This document shows positions 53,874 to 64,000 of a stretch of DNA of 64,000 nucleotides, piece after piece; position 1 is the stretch's first letter; each line of letters starts with the position of its first letter. This DNA is from Apodemus sylvaticus. Its lineage: Eukaryota > Chordata > Mammalia > Rodentia > Muridae. A model generated the notes under the pieces. It did no database searches and was not told the DNA's origin. It worked only from the letters and a program-made list of their open reading frames with translations. The DNA lies in assembly GCF_947179515.1 (NCBI RefSeq), contig NC_067477.1, positions 127,752,896 to 127,816,895 of the forward strand, in the 5' to 3' direction. The translations under genes and the position numbers were made by a program.

Positions 53874-55704
53874 CTTGCTACCCTAATCTAAAAACCAATT
53901 CTGCCCCACTCTGCCTTTGCCCAGAATCTGTCCCCAGCTTGCACAGAGAGGAGTTAGGCACTGAGCAACCTCACTGCACCCGATGAGCTTTCCCAGTCTG
54001 GCCCTTCTCCTCACCTTGACTGGTACTTGCCACCAAGATGCTGGCATGGCTCAAAGGCTACCCCACTGAACCACCACAGTACCTGCGGTCATGGCTTGCC
54101 TCTACTCTCTGCCAGGATAGAACCAATGTGGGAAGCCAGGTAGAAGGGCAAAATAATGGTAGATACCATGCCATCTTTGGGATGGGCCCAGCATCAAAGG
54201 CTAAGGCAAGCGGTGACTGTTAGGTGCGAGAGACTCCGCTGGGGAATGGGATGGCAGACCAGCCTCCCTTCCCAGGGCAACACCTGTGTCTGCCTTTGTA
54301 TGGACTCAAAAAAAGAAAAGAGACAGAAGAATGTGCACACAGGGCTCCGAGCCATGGGCCCAGGCTCTCTGCCTTCTCACGCCTCCTCCCATACATGAGA
54401 ATCTGTCCAGTTTCTCTGCTGTCTCTCCGCCTCTCCTCAACAAGGAAGTGATTATATTAAGTAGATTTTGTTTTAAAATGGCTTTGAGCGCGTGAGGCCT
54501 TCTGTTCTCCAAAACTGGCTTTGGGAGTCTGGGTTCACTTTTAATCCAACCATCGAACAAACATGGAGTTTACTCCTGCTGATTTCTAATCCTCCAAGAC
54601 AAAAAAGAAAATGTATGCAAAACATATGAGGAAAAGGTAAAGTAGAGGGCACATTATTCCCTCCAGCATTTCCCTTTAAAGGGGGAATTCTTGGAGGCTG
54701 GAGGGGGTGGAGAAGGGTGGCTTGGCCTTCTTGTGTATTCTGTCACTTAATGGGAGGTCAGATCGGTAACTTTCAGGCAAGAAAAACCACCTGACACTCG
54801 AAGACTTGACACTGAGTTTGCTCAGAGCCAAGTGAGCCCAAGCGTTTCAAGCCAGGACTGTCAAAGAAGAATGTGTTTGCAAACCAGTTGAAATTTAAAG
54901 TCAACCTCATGAGGCCAATGAGAGGACTTCCCTAAAAAGGTAATCAGACTCCCAGCAACAGAGCTGCGGCTTCAGAAACAGTTGGAAGCTGTTAGCATCC
55001 TACACCGTCCAAAGTGCCCTCACACTTTTAACTCCAAATATGCTGGTACACAAATAGGAAGTGGGAAACTTGGGAAGGTGGGATGATTGATCCTACTTTG
55101 GCTTATGGGGATGCTTGAAGCAGTGCAGTATATGGGAGCAACTCAGGAGAACTAGCCCTGAGGGTGGTGAAAGAGCCTTAGAACAGATGCGCTATGGTCG
55201 CAGCAGGTCCACACCCGGCGGTCCTGCTGATGATCGCCAGGAGAGGGAGGGGCACTCAGGAGAGAAAAGTCCTCACCTCGCTCACTGCTGTACGACACCA
55301 TTCGAGACTATTAAGGCATTATGTACCCAAACCTCTAAGCCTTCCAATACTGCACGAGACTCCTTTCCCTTTTGTTGGGGTCTCAGCAAGCACTGGCTTT
55401 AGCTAATTCTTTTCTTTTTAAATTCTTTTCATTATGAAATAAATCACCCACAAAAAAAGTCTATACACTACATAGAGCAGCTAGTTCAACTGGTATTTTC
55501 CCTAGCAGGCCTCCTTCGGGAAGGAGCTGGTTGATTTACATTCCAGCGATCCTCAACCCCTCCCACCAAATCACTTTGCGGAGGACTTCTTCCAAGGACT
55601 TCCGCTTGCCTTCCCTTCACTTTCTACCAATCCCTGGATCATTTCTCCAGTCAGTGAAGGCGTTGCCACTTTGTCTAATTCTTTTGGGTTGGTAGAGGGA
55701 CTCC
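53874..55704. other. Repeat-free unique block
   Basis: No gene and no interspersed repeat is recognised over 1.8 kb. A 12-bp palindrome, ccctttaaaggg, lies at 54672-54683. AT-rich and possibly conserved texture is seen at 54590-55060, but conservation cannot be judged here. Confidence 0.5.
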
Positions 55705-55820
55705 CCTATTTTTACCCAAGATAGGATCTTGTATGTAGCCCAGATTGACTTCAACCTCACAATCCTCCTGCCTCCACCTCCGTGCTAGTATTGCAGTCAC
55801 GCTGCTACTACGCCTGGTGC
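55705..55820 (-). mobile_element. Old B1-type SINE
   Basis: 'aagataggatcttgtatgta', 'gcccagattgacttcaacct' and 'cctcctgcctccacctccgt' in reverse B1 order. Diverged. Confidence 0.65.
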
Positions 55821-56644
55821 GAAGCTAGTTCTTATTGGCTGTTTTGAAGAATGAGTGTCCGTTCTTTGATTTGCATTGGGCAATCCCCCTTTACCCCAAA
55901 ACAAGAGTTGCTGAAAGTATAAAGTAATTTCAGCCTGTGTCTCGGGGCCTCTCTCAAAAAACTGAGAAATGTCGAGCCCTGGTCTCCTCACTCTCCTTTT
56001 TGAGAGTACCAAGGACTCTCAAAAATAAATAGTATCATGGAACTGAGGCCACCAAACTAGAGGTAAGTTCGCTACCCATGTTCTCTACGCCCAGAAGTGG
56101 GGCCAGCATGGTGGATTGTACAGGCTGCAGGGGAAGCCTTGAGGTCTGACCCCAAGCTCAGAAGACAAGCCTTAATTAATGCTCACAGAGAGTCAGACTA
56201 GCCCTTCATTTTTACTGTTTCCCTTTTCCTTTCCTGCACGTTCTCATATCCTAATCCCTCACCAATCCCGTGTCTACAACGCCTGGTGTGTGCGCAGTAA
56301 GCACCAGACATTCATATTGCTCAGTGAATAGTCCCTGGGTAGCTGGCTCGGGTCAGATTATCTTAGGTGTAGATGGACGAAGGGAAAACTGGAGGAAGGT
56401 ATTTGGAAGGGAAGTCAGGTGGTTGTAGTGGTTGTTGTTAATCTCCAACTCCCACTTGACTGTATTAAATTTCTACCTTAAAAACTTTGTTTTTACTTGT
56501 TCATTCAGTTGACATAACTATATTTCTCACTAAATAATTTATATATTCATTTTGGTTTTATATCTCTTCATTAAGTTATTTGACAGTAATTGTTTACATT
56601 TATCAGGGACAATATTTTTTAGTAAGTATGCTCAATTTTTTTTC
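55821..56644. other. Unique DNA
   Basis: No gene or repeat recognised. The part from 56450 is AT-rich. Confidence 0.4.
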
Positions 56645-56791
56645 CAGATTTTTTGAAACAGAATTTCTCTGTATAGTCTTGGCTGTACTGGAACTCACGC
56701 TGTAGACCAGGCTGGCCTCTAACTCAGACATCCACCTGCCTCTGCCTCCCAAGTGCCAGCATTAAAGGCCTGCTCCACCATGCTTAGCTAT
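56645..56791 (-). mobile_element. B1 SINE
   Basis: 'tgaaacagaatttctctgta', 'gtagaccaggctggcctcta' and 'cctctgcctcccaagtgcca' in reverse B1 order, with a T-rich tail at about 56636. Confidence 0.88.
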
Positions 56792-57089
56792 TTTGATTAA
56801 TTTAATTGGCATACGCATTGCCTGGCATACTTTCTGTGTCGACAGCATACATAAAATCTATTAATAGTTTCCAACAGTACAATATAAAGCTGGACCTCTG
56901 AAACCCTAGCTCACAACCAAGCTAAATGCTGGTCTGGAGCAGTTGTGCTCATGGAGAGTTTCAGTCAAAACTGAGTCCAAGGAGCACAGGAGCAGATAGG
57001 TGAATCCAAATCACATGTTCCTGGGAAGGTGGGGTGGGGGACCGCAAGTCGAAAGCAAAGTCTGACCATTTGTCAAGAGTAAGTCTGAA
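56792..57089. other. Unique DNA
   Basis: No gene or repeat recognised. Confidence 0.4.
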
Positions 57090-57345
57090 GACAAATCAAT
57101 TAATGTAGTTACTAATCATAGTCATCAGGTTGTACAATCCAACCTTGAACTCTTCCTCCTCTCTGATGGAAATCCTTACACCCCACACCCCACCCCAGCC
57201 CATGTTCACTATTCTATCATCTATGCAGTCAGCCTTTTTAGAGTTCCCATATAAGAGTGTTTAAGGTATTTATTACTCTGTCTGATTTTACCTCAATATA
57301 ATATCCTCCAGATTCATCCACGTTGCTACAAATGACAAGATTTCC
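57090..57345 (-). mobile_element. Ancient L1M fragment
   Basis: Plus-strand words 'catcaggttgtacaatccaa', 'ctattctatcatctatgcag', 'tttagagttcccatataaga' and 'ctccagattcatccacgttg' match a reverse L1M ORF2/3' region. Confidence 0.65.
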
Positions 57346-57364
57346 TTTTACATGCATTTACCTC

Positions 57365-57650
57365 GTGTGGTGCGTGTGCATGCATGTGTGCGTGCGTGCG
57401 TGTAGGACAAGGTTGGGTATCATCCGCCGAAACGCCATTTCCCTAGTTTTTGAGACAGGGTCTTTCCTTGGCCTGGAGCTTGAGCATTAGGCTGGGCAAG
57501 ATGCCCAGGGAATCCAGGTTCCTCAGTCCTTTGTCTCCCTGACTGGGATTGCAAGCTACAAGTCTCAGGCCCAAGTTTTTACCATAATTTCCATATCAAA
57601 CCCAGGCCCTCACTCTTGCAAAGCTTCTGGCTGAGACCTCTCACCAGCAC
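57365..57650 (-). mobile_element. B4 SINE
   Basis: Plus-strand words 'gtgtgcatgcatgtgtgcgt', 'tttgagacagggtctttcct', 'tgactgggattgcaagctac' and 'tatcaaacccaggccctcac' fit a reverse B4. Confidence 0.7.
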
Positions 57651-58469
57651 ATGAAAGTTTACTTTTTAAAACTCTGAGTCACTGTTTAAAATACTTTGGA
57701 AACTTGGCCTTAAGTAATTTCTTCTAGCTAAACATAGCTGTTACAGTGGCGTGCTTTTACTTTCTTTGCAGGAATAAACACACACACACACACACAAGAT
57801 TTGTTTTTTAATGTAATTTTTAAAAAAAAAAATCAAACCTGGAGGCCATTCCAGTAAAGATCCAATTATCTAGGATGGTCAAGACATTTAATATCCTGTT
57901 TAATTGAGTCTGATTGTTAATCAGGACAAATTGAAAACGTCTGTCAAAATGCATAGTCACAGAACATTGTGAGTGGAAAAGACTAGGAAATTGGCCTGAC
58001 CAACTCCCTACCTAGCCTGCCAATCAAAACTAGGCCCTTAGAGGGGAGGAGGCAGCTCTCTCCCACCCTGGCGAGTCCAAACAGAGACCGGGGTCCACAG
58101 GTACCTACAAGACTCTCTTGCAAATCTGGGCTGATGTTCTGTGAACTGATGCATAACCCTTACAACTGCTTCTTAAAATACAAACCTAGCTTGCAGTTTG
58201 CCTTTCTAACTCCACGCAGTTGGTTTTAAAGAATTCAGCACATTGAAGATTGGCTGCCAGCATCCAAAGACGACAGTGGAGCGGCAGAGAGAGAAATCTG
58301 AGTTATTAGAATTCATTGTTCACTCTGGTCTTCTATCGCAGGCACAGGATGGAAATCTTTATGAAAATACAGGTTTTTTAGTATTGCTGGAGACTGAGGA
58401 GGGCTGTGTCCATGCTAGGGAACTCTCTAAGTCATTCTTGCCTTTAAGGTCTCCATTACATTTATTGAC
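57651..58469. other. Unique DNA with a CA tract
   Basis: No gene seen. (CA)n lies at 57778-57795. The stretch 57840-57990 is listed as a regulatory candidate. Confidence 0.45.
57840..57990. promoter_or_regulatory. Candidate conserved non-coding block with TAAT motifs
   Basis: Repeat-free and AT-rich without low complexity. It has several homeobox-type words (caattatc, tttaattgag, gttaatcagg) and an inverted repeat ctgatt-gtt-aatcag at 57910-57924. Conservation is inference only. Confidence 0.25.
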
Positions 58470-58642
58470 TTGTGTGTGTGTGTGTGAGTCTGTGCACCTG
58501 GATGTTCCACAGAGAACATGTGGGGTCAGAGGAGCACATGGAGGAGGCAGGTGAAGGAGGCACCATGTGGTCTCTGGGGACCAAACTCAGATCCACAGGC
58601 TTGCTGTAAAATGCCTTCACCTACTGAGCCACCCTTGCAACA
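58470..58642 (-). mobile_element. tRNA-derived SINE (B3-related)
   Basis: Plus-strand words 'caccatgtggtctctgggga', 'caaactcagatccacaggct' and 'cttcacctactgagccaccc' are in the order of a reverse tRNA-headed SINE. Related to the copy at 45600. Confidence 0.65.
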
Positions 58643-58683
58643 TTGTTGTTCACCATGTGAGCTTTGCTCCCTGACAGGGCGCG

Positions 58684-58690
<7 letters not shown>

Positions 58691-58723
<33 letters not shown>
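58691..58723 (+). repeat. (CT)n microsatellite
   Basis: About 16 perfect CT units, preceded by 'gcgcgctctctcg'. It adjoins a decayed B1-like stretch (58735-58855). Confidence 0.93.
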
Positions 58724-58727
<4 letters not shown>

Positions 58728-58734
58728 CAGAATA

Positions 58735-58855
58735 TTATGCAACCCATGATGGCCTCAAACTTGCTATATAGCCTAGGACAACCTCAAACTCCTGGCTTCT
58801 GCCCCTACCCTCTTGTGCCCCTGCCCCTGCCTCTGCCTCTACCTTTGTCTCTGCC
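58735..58855 (-). mobile_element. Decayed B1-like SINE
   Basis: 'ctatatagcctaggacaacc' and 'tcaaactcctggcttctgcc' recall a reverse PB1/B1. A short (CCCTG/CCTCTG) repeat follows at 58806-58850. Confidence 0.4.
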
Positions 58856-58930
58856 TGAATAATCATCTTGGACTGCCATGCCCGGGATATTATTTAATGA
58901 GTTTTATGATACTGAGAACAAATCCTAATG

Positions 58931-59004
58931 CTACAGAGAAACCCTGTCTTGAAAACCCACAGACAGAAAGAGAGAGAGGGAGAGAGAGAGAGAGAGAGAG
59001 AGAG
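58931..59004 (+). repeat. B1 3' end remnant plus (GA)n
   Basis: 'ctacagagaaaccctgtctt' is the last part of a B1, without the body upstream. A GA tract follows at 58968-59004. Confidence 0.65.
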
Positions 59005-59291
59005 CAGCATGGCATTGTCTTCCTTTGACACAAATTATTCATTCAGTTCATATATGCAAGCACCTGTGATGCATTGGATTCATCATGAAACAAAACAGAA
59101 AATATCTGCACTGGTGAAAGTTATGTTCCAATGGTAAGAGATGGACAGGAAGTGCATGGGCTGTGAGATGTGGGATGTGGGATGCACGAGGCAAAAGGGA
59201 GGGAAACCCAACCCAGGCAGGAGGAAAACAAGGATTGCAGAGGTGAGCGGTTGCTCTTCCACAGGAGTGGCCAGAGGAGGCTTTGAAGTAA

Positions 59292-59362
<71 letters not shown>
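59292..59362 (+). repeat. (TG)12(AG)24 compound microsatellite
   Basis: Pure TG to 59314, then pure AG/GA to 59362. Probably hypervariable. Confidence 0.96.
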
Positions 59363-59364
<2 letters not shown>

Positions 59365-60136
59365 TCTAGAAGCAGAGCAACAAGTGACCATCTGTGTGTC
59401 AGGGTGCAATACCACCCATGCAGTTCCAGTGACTGCGAGTCACTAAGCTCACCTGGAAATACTGCAGTCATACTGCTTATTAAGTGCTGATTGCTGGCTT
59501 AGGAACAAGGCAAATTGCCTTGGTTCATTCCATCAGCATCAACTCCACTAAGTACCAAGGATTTTATGATAAGAAAGAACCTAGTTCCCCATTCTCCTAA
59601 GCCAGTAGAATGTCTAACTGTATTCTAAATACTTACTTTTATACCACAAATAAATACAGCTCCCCTCATCAAAGAAGCCTTTTTTACACTAGATAGAGCT
59701 GATTACAGAGATCCACAGCTGGTCAAAATACCCAGCCCCAACCCCTCCTCTAAGGATATGGGGACTTACAAAAGAGGGGTCAGAACACATGCAAGAACCT
59801 GAGTCTCAGGATGCCTGCTGTGAGATGCTGTCTTCTCCATATTACCAGAACAGTGCAGTCATGAAACCTCGGTAATATAGCTGCCTAAACAAGACCTGCA
59901 TCATGGCAATATCAGTTGACATGGCAACACAGGTGGGGGAGATTTCACAAGGCCTCACTCCTAAATGAAAAGCTACAGTCAATGGAGCGAAGAGGAGAAT
60001 CAGCGTGCTCCAGGGATGAGCCACCACCCCACCCCCACCCCGACCCCGTTAGGTTATCCAATCCCAAAGCAGTCAGCCCTAAACATATATACATATGAGC
60101 AGCACTAAATGGACCCTATAGGTGACGCATGCATGC

Positions 60137-60162
<26 letters not shown>
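60137..60162 (+). repeat. (GT)13 microsatellite
   Basis: Preceded by 'gcatgcatgc', an alternating purine-pyrimidine stretch; both favour Z-DNA. Confidence 0.94.
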
Positions 60163-60168
<6 letters not shown>

Positions 60169-60930
60169 CTGTAAAGGAAGAATGAGACAACACAGTAAGA
60201 GAAAGCATTTCAAGCAGAGGAAAGATCTGTTTTAGAGATAGTGGCGGGGAGGAAGATGTGTTCTGGATCCACAGGCCATCGATTAGATTTGCAGGTGTTA
60301 AGAAATAAGGACAGAATTATATGGAAATGCAGGTGGTACCATTAAAGTTTTTCCTTTTGATGCAGCCCCCCAAAACTGAGTGAGGTGGGGGGGGGGGCGA
60401 TGTGGGAGCTGTTCTTCCAAGGCAGAAGGGATCCTGCGGAAAGTCTCTGATATTTAATATTTACAGTAGAGGAGCGCTGTGGTTGGGCTTGCCCCTTGTA
60501 AGCATCCAGAGGGCTCTGACTTTCCCAGCTGTACTGTGTCTCTGCCTTGCTGAGCTCATCTAGATGAAGGACTGAATAGGAAAGAGTTGGTCTCCAGGAC
60601 CAACCTCACACAGCTGGAATCCCACACAAGTCTCTTTGCCTCCCTCCCTCCCTACAGTCTGCCAATGTCTCTAAATGGTCATCTAAGCCCTTCTCCTTTC
60701 CTTGTGAGTTAAACCTGCCCTTTCCCCAGAACTCAATTTGCAAATAGCATCTTTGTAGGGCAGTGTGGGGGGTGTGCCAGAGAGGAGAGCCTGGGGATGC
60801 TGGGGGGGGGGGGGGCAGTATGATGACCTTGGTGGCCAAGGGTCAGGGTACAATGTAGTGACTGAAGTGCAGAAAGGGAGACAGTGTTTTACCAAAGGCC
60901 TAAGTTACAGCCTCCTCTCCATTTTCTACT

Positions 60931-61140
60931 GGGACTGGAAGGATAGCTCAGTGGTTAAGAGCACATGCTGTTCTTGCAGGGGACCTGAGTTCAGTTCCCA
61001 GCACCCATATCTGGTAGCTCACAACCAGCTGTAACTTCAGCTCCAAGAAATCTAATGCCTGTGGCCTCTGGCTTCGTGGGCAGCGCATTCACGTGCTCAT
61101 ACACATAGGCACACACGAGCATAATTTTATTTTTTTAAAG
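60931..61140 (+). mobile_element. B3/B2-type SINE
   Basis: 'gggactggaaggatagctca', 'gtggttaagagcacatgctg', 'ggacctgagttcagttccca' and 'agctcacaaccagctgtaac', then a CA-rich end and an A/T-rich tail. Confidence 0.88.
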
Positions 61141-61698
61141 TTTTGAAGCCTTTATGGAGCATGGGCAAACCCATCTTGATCTTTCTTTGGGCATAGTAGA
61201 CAGCAGAGCTGTTTAAAACAGGAAGTTTGGCACAGTTAATTAGCAAGCTAAAAATCCTAACAGATTCACCAATAAGGGAGTTGGCCTGTGACCAGATTGG
61301 TCACACAAAGACTCCAAAGGCACTGCGTGTTCACGTCACACCTTCAACAGAAGCTTGGGATGAAATAAAACAGAATATTGACAAATGGGAGCTTCAGGGA
61401 AGCATTAAAAATATGAATGCAAAGCAGGTGGGGACAATATTAAAAATAGTCATCTAAATAGTTCATCTAAAAATAGTCTAATTCCACCCAGGAGCCAAGC
61501 CCTATTAGATTTCACGTTCATTTGGGTTCACGGTGTGTTTGTGGACTCCCTTGACGCAAAGGGGGAAGGGGGAAGAGAAGGCCTCCCTCGCTGCTCTTAG
61601 ATTCAGCCATGGCCCTTTATCTGAAGGTTTCAGAAATCAGGAAGAAAGGGCAGCTCCTGGGAACTGTCAGTGGTCTGTGTATGAATTAGAACGTATTG
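61141..61698. other. Unique DNA
   Basis: No repeat recognised. A 76-codon plus-strand frame (61227-61454) has no known domain. A 19-bp inverted repeat (tgtgacc-agatt-ggtcaca) lies at 61287-61305. Confidence 0.45.
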
Positions 61699-62036
61699 GT
61701 TATGGTTAGAATCTGAATTGCCCCCACAGGACATTGGTCTCCAGTCCACGGTGTTACTGGAGGAGGCTATAAAACACTTAGGAAGGAGGACCCCAGCAGG
61801 CTGCAGCGCTCACTGGGGATGGGCTTCAAAGAGTTCTTCCGGATCCCGATTCCTGCCCCTCTCTCGCTCTCTAGTCAGCTATGATGTGAGCAGCTTCCAG
61901 CACGTGTGTCCACGGCCAGAACCTGGACCACTGCTGTGCCAAGCATTCTCCACCATGGTGGACCGAGTCCATGAGCCAAAACCAATCTTCCCTCAACAGG
62001 CATTCTGGTCACAGTGACACAAGAGTCACTAATACA
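61699..62036 (+). mobile_element. MaLR-like LTR, old
   Basis: 'gttatggttagaatctgaat', 'tgcccccacaggacattggt' and 'caccatggtggaccgagtcc' followed by 'gagtcactaatacag' fit a MaLR LTR from start to end. No clean TSD. Confidence 0.65.
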
Positions 62037-62195
62037 GCCTAGACATTCTTTAGTCTTTTAAAACTCGCTTTTGATGTATTGTTCTTTAAAAGGGAAAAAT
62101 AATAACGATGTTTTAGAACCATAGTGGATCATGCATAAACCCCCCTGTGATTATCTCGCCTCTCTTGTGTGCCGGGTCATCATAGACTTCATTTT

Positions 62196-62507
62196 CTAGT
62201 TTGTTTTCTGTGGTTGTGATGAACTCCATGACCAAAAGCAACTTGAGGTTTATTTGGCTTGTGCTTTCTGAGTAAGGCAGGAACGCAAGCAGAGAAGAAA
62301 CTTGAAGCAGAAACCATGGAGAAATTCTACTTACTGGTTTGTTTGCAGCTTGTGCTCAGCCTACCTCTCCGTGTAGCCTCGGGTTGGTTTTCTACAGTGT
62401 GGGCTGGGCCTTCCACATCAATCATCCGTCAGGCCAAGCCCATCTGAACAGTTCTTCAGTCGAGCTCTCTCCTGAGATGACTCTCGGTTGTGTCACGTTG
62501 ACAGAAA
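62196..62507 (-). mobile_element. Rodent MaLR-like LTR
   Basis: Plus-strand words 'gtggttgtgatgaactccat', 'gaccaaaagcaacttgaggt' and 'gggctgggccttccacatca' followed by 'gagatgactctcggttgtgt' fit the reverse of the family at 53535. Confidence 0.7.
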
Positions 62508-62516
62508 TTAACCAGG

Positions 62517-62672
62517 GGGCTGGAGAGATGGTGAGGCAGTTAAGAGCACTGCTCTTCCAGAGGAGGGTTCAGTTCCTAACACTCATGTGACAGCTCACAA
62601 CTGTCTGTAACTACAGTTGCCGGGATCCAACAGCCTCACACAGACAGACATACAGGCAAAACACCAATGAAG
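62517..62672 (+). mobile_element. B2/B3-type SINE
   Basis: 'ggggctggagagatggtgag', 'cagttaagagcactgctctt', 'agctcacaactgtctgtaac' and 'gcaaaacaccaatgaag'. It inserted at the edge of the LTR at 62196, and its tail has become a GGA/GAA repeat. Confidence 0.9.
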
Positions 62673-62766
62673 AAAAGAAGGAGGAGGAGGAGGAAGAGGA
62701 GGAAGAGGAGGAGTAGGAGGAGAAGGAAGAAGAAGAAGAAGGAGAAGGAGAAGAAGAAGAAGAAAA
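62673..62766 (+). repeat. (GGA)n/(GAA)n purine tract
   Basis: About 90 bases of GGA, GAA and GGAGAA units following the SINE tail. Confidence 0.93.
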
Positions 62767-64000
62767 CAAGGACAGCTAGGGACAACTGATGTCACAGTGA
62801 AGAGACTAGGGTATGGCAAAGCTCCTGTCTCACCTGGGGCACTGATCATAAGCAATGAATCCACCATTAAATCTCATCCGTGTGTGTGACAAATGTAGAG
62901 CCTCCCGGGAGAGGGAGAGTTGGAATTAGAACACAGGCTGAGGATTGCCTTGTCCCTTTCCACAGGAACCGCCCTAGTAGATTGATGACTGGGCCAAACA
63001 TCCTGGGTTTTAGTCTGGTGGATCCTACTATCTTGTCCTCCCCTCTATTTCCACCATGGAGGGATAGATAGACAGCTCTCCTCAGCCAGTGGTGCAGGCC
63101 CTAAGGCCCTACATGTGAAGGGACTGGGCCACACAACCCTCTCTTCCACAGCAATGGGAACAGCTGGTAAAGCTACTTGTTCACTTGGATTTTGCACCCA
63201 CGTGGCGTCTCTTTCTGCTCATTGCTTCGTCGGCGTCCGTTGGCGTCCCCTCTGTTAACTGCCTTTTCCTGGTGACTTAGTGGAAGCTAGTCAAGGGCAA
63301 AGGAAGCGAATGGGGAAGCAGCGGAGAAAGCCAGGGCAAATACTGCTGGCAGAATAGGAAGACCCAACAGGCCCTTCCTCTGTGAGGCTGGGTCCCATGC
63401 AAGCTCCTGTCTTTCTTCGGTGTGAGATGCCCACTTGGCTGTGCAGGGAGCATTTACAGGCTTAGCCAAAAGGCCCCTCACTTGATTTTGCTTCAGAGTT
63501 TCTCTTCTGCCAACCAAAAAGCCAAAGGGCAGCGTCACACAAAGGTCCCTCAGGTATAGGACACAAAAGGTGACAGATGCAGTGTGGTCCTGAGGACGCC
63601 AGTGGGGTCTTCCTGCCAGCGACGAAAGGACAGACATTTCCCCCCTTGGCTCTTCTCAGCAAGAACAGAGTGAACCCATGGCTCTGGGTTCTGTTTTTTA
63701 ACAGATCAGTTTGCCAGCATTTAGAGTCAGCAATGTAGCACAGAAGACATTAAACTGGAGCGGGGTCACACAGCTGAACCGCTTTAATTAGCTGTGAGGT
63801 TTGCCAAGTAATTTAAGCCTACGTCCTAGTTTTCTCATCAAAAACACAGGATGAATGGCATCTGCTCGGTCTGCCTCTAAGACTGCAGATGAAGATAATG
63901 TGGGAAAATGGAGACAAGGACCCTTGAAACTTCATGTGTAAGAAAGGGCCACAGAGTTTCACGAAGTTGGAAACAAGTTTGACACAGCCAAACTTGACGT
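62767..64000. other. Unique DNA to the window end
   Basis: No gene or repeat recognised. A CpG-containing word cluster ('cgtcggcgtccgttggcgtc') lies at 63229-63248. A 116-codon minus-strand frame at 63287-63637 has no domain. Confidence 0.45.

Larger units (their letters stand above)
59005..60930. other. Unique DNA with several simple repeats
   Basis: No gene seen. (TG)12(GA)24 at 59292-59362, (GT)13 at 60137-60162, G-runs at 60387-60397 and 60802-60815, and a CCCCACC patch at 60021-60050. Confidence 0.5.

Overview
This window reads as non-coding nuclear DNA from a murid rodent, mouse-like rather than rat-like. The evidence is the repeat content. There are many B1 (7SL-derived), B2/B3 and B4 (tRNA-derived) SINEs, LTRs that look like the rodent MT/MaLR group, two copies of a URR1-like hAT element, a rodent L1 3' end, and long TG/CA/GA/CT microsatellites. 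Older mammal-wide repeats (MIR, L2, L1M, MER5A-like, MLT1-like) lie underneath. I saw no burst of young rat-type ID elements. Family names come from remembered consensus patterns, not from a library search. Boundaries are good to a few bases where target-site duplications (TSDs) are given and to about 10-40 bases elsewhere.

I find no protein-coding gene that I can support. The longest open frames (up to 196 codons) lack a recognisable domain and lie in repeats, low-complexity DNA or unique DNA with no coding signature. The only recognisable coding remnant is the last ~80 codons of an L1 ORF2. I saw no tRNA, rRNA, snRNA or CRISPR array. The window is therefore intergenic or a large intron.

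Layout. 1-11 kb: URR1 with an 8-bp TSD, a B4 split by a B1, a 263-bp solo LTR with a 5-bp TSD, a MIR, an MTD-like LTR with a 5-bp TSD, and a MIR split by a B3-type SINE. 11-23 kb: a young B1 with a perfect 14-bp TSD, a TATA-bearing LTR-like block, an MTD-like LTR followed by a second URR1, a three-copy AT-rich motif with a hairpin just upstream of a 5'-truncated L1, and a 330-bp TG-rich satellite. 23-34 kb: a pyrimidine tract, an MLT1-like LTR, a 29-bp x 4 minisatellite, a palindrome next to a CT/CA tract, an L2/MIR region duplicated partly in inverted and partly in direct orientation, and a B1 nested in a B1. 34-46 kb: mostly unique DNA with several LTRs, an E-box cluster, a B4 split by a B3 with a 500-bp CA-rich satellite, an ERV-type LTR next to a GC-rich block, and a 189-bp tandem duplication carrying a long purine tract. 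46-64 kb: L1M fragments, B1/B4/B3 SINEs, GGGAA and GA/TG tracts, four more LTR-like repeats, and unique blocks that may hold conserved regulatory DNA.

I did not find a novel biological system. What deserves checking is structural: the 28-29 kb duplication, the purine-tract duplication, the minisatellite, the hairpins and the E-box cluster.
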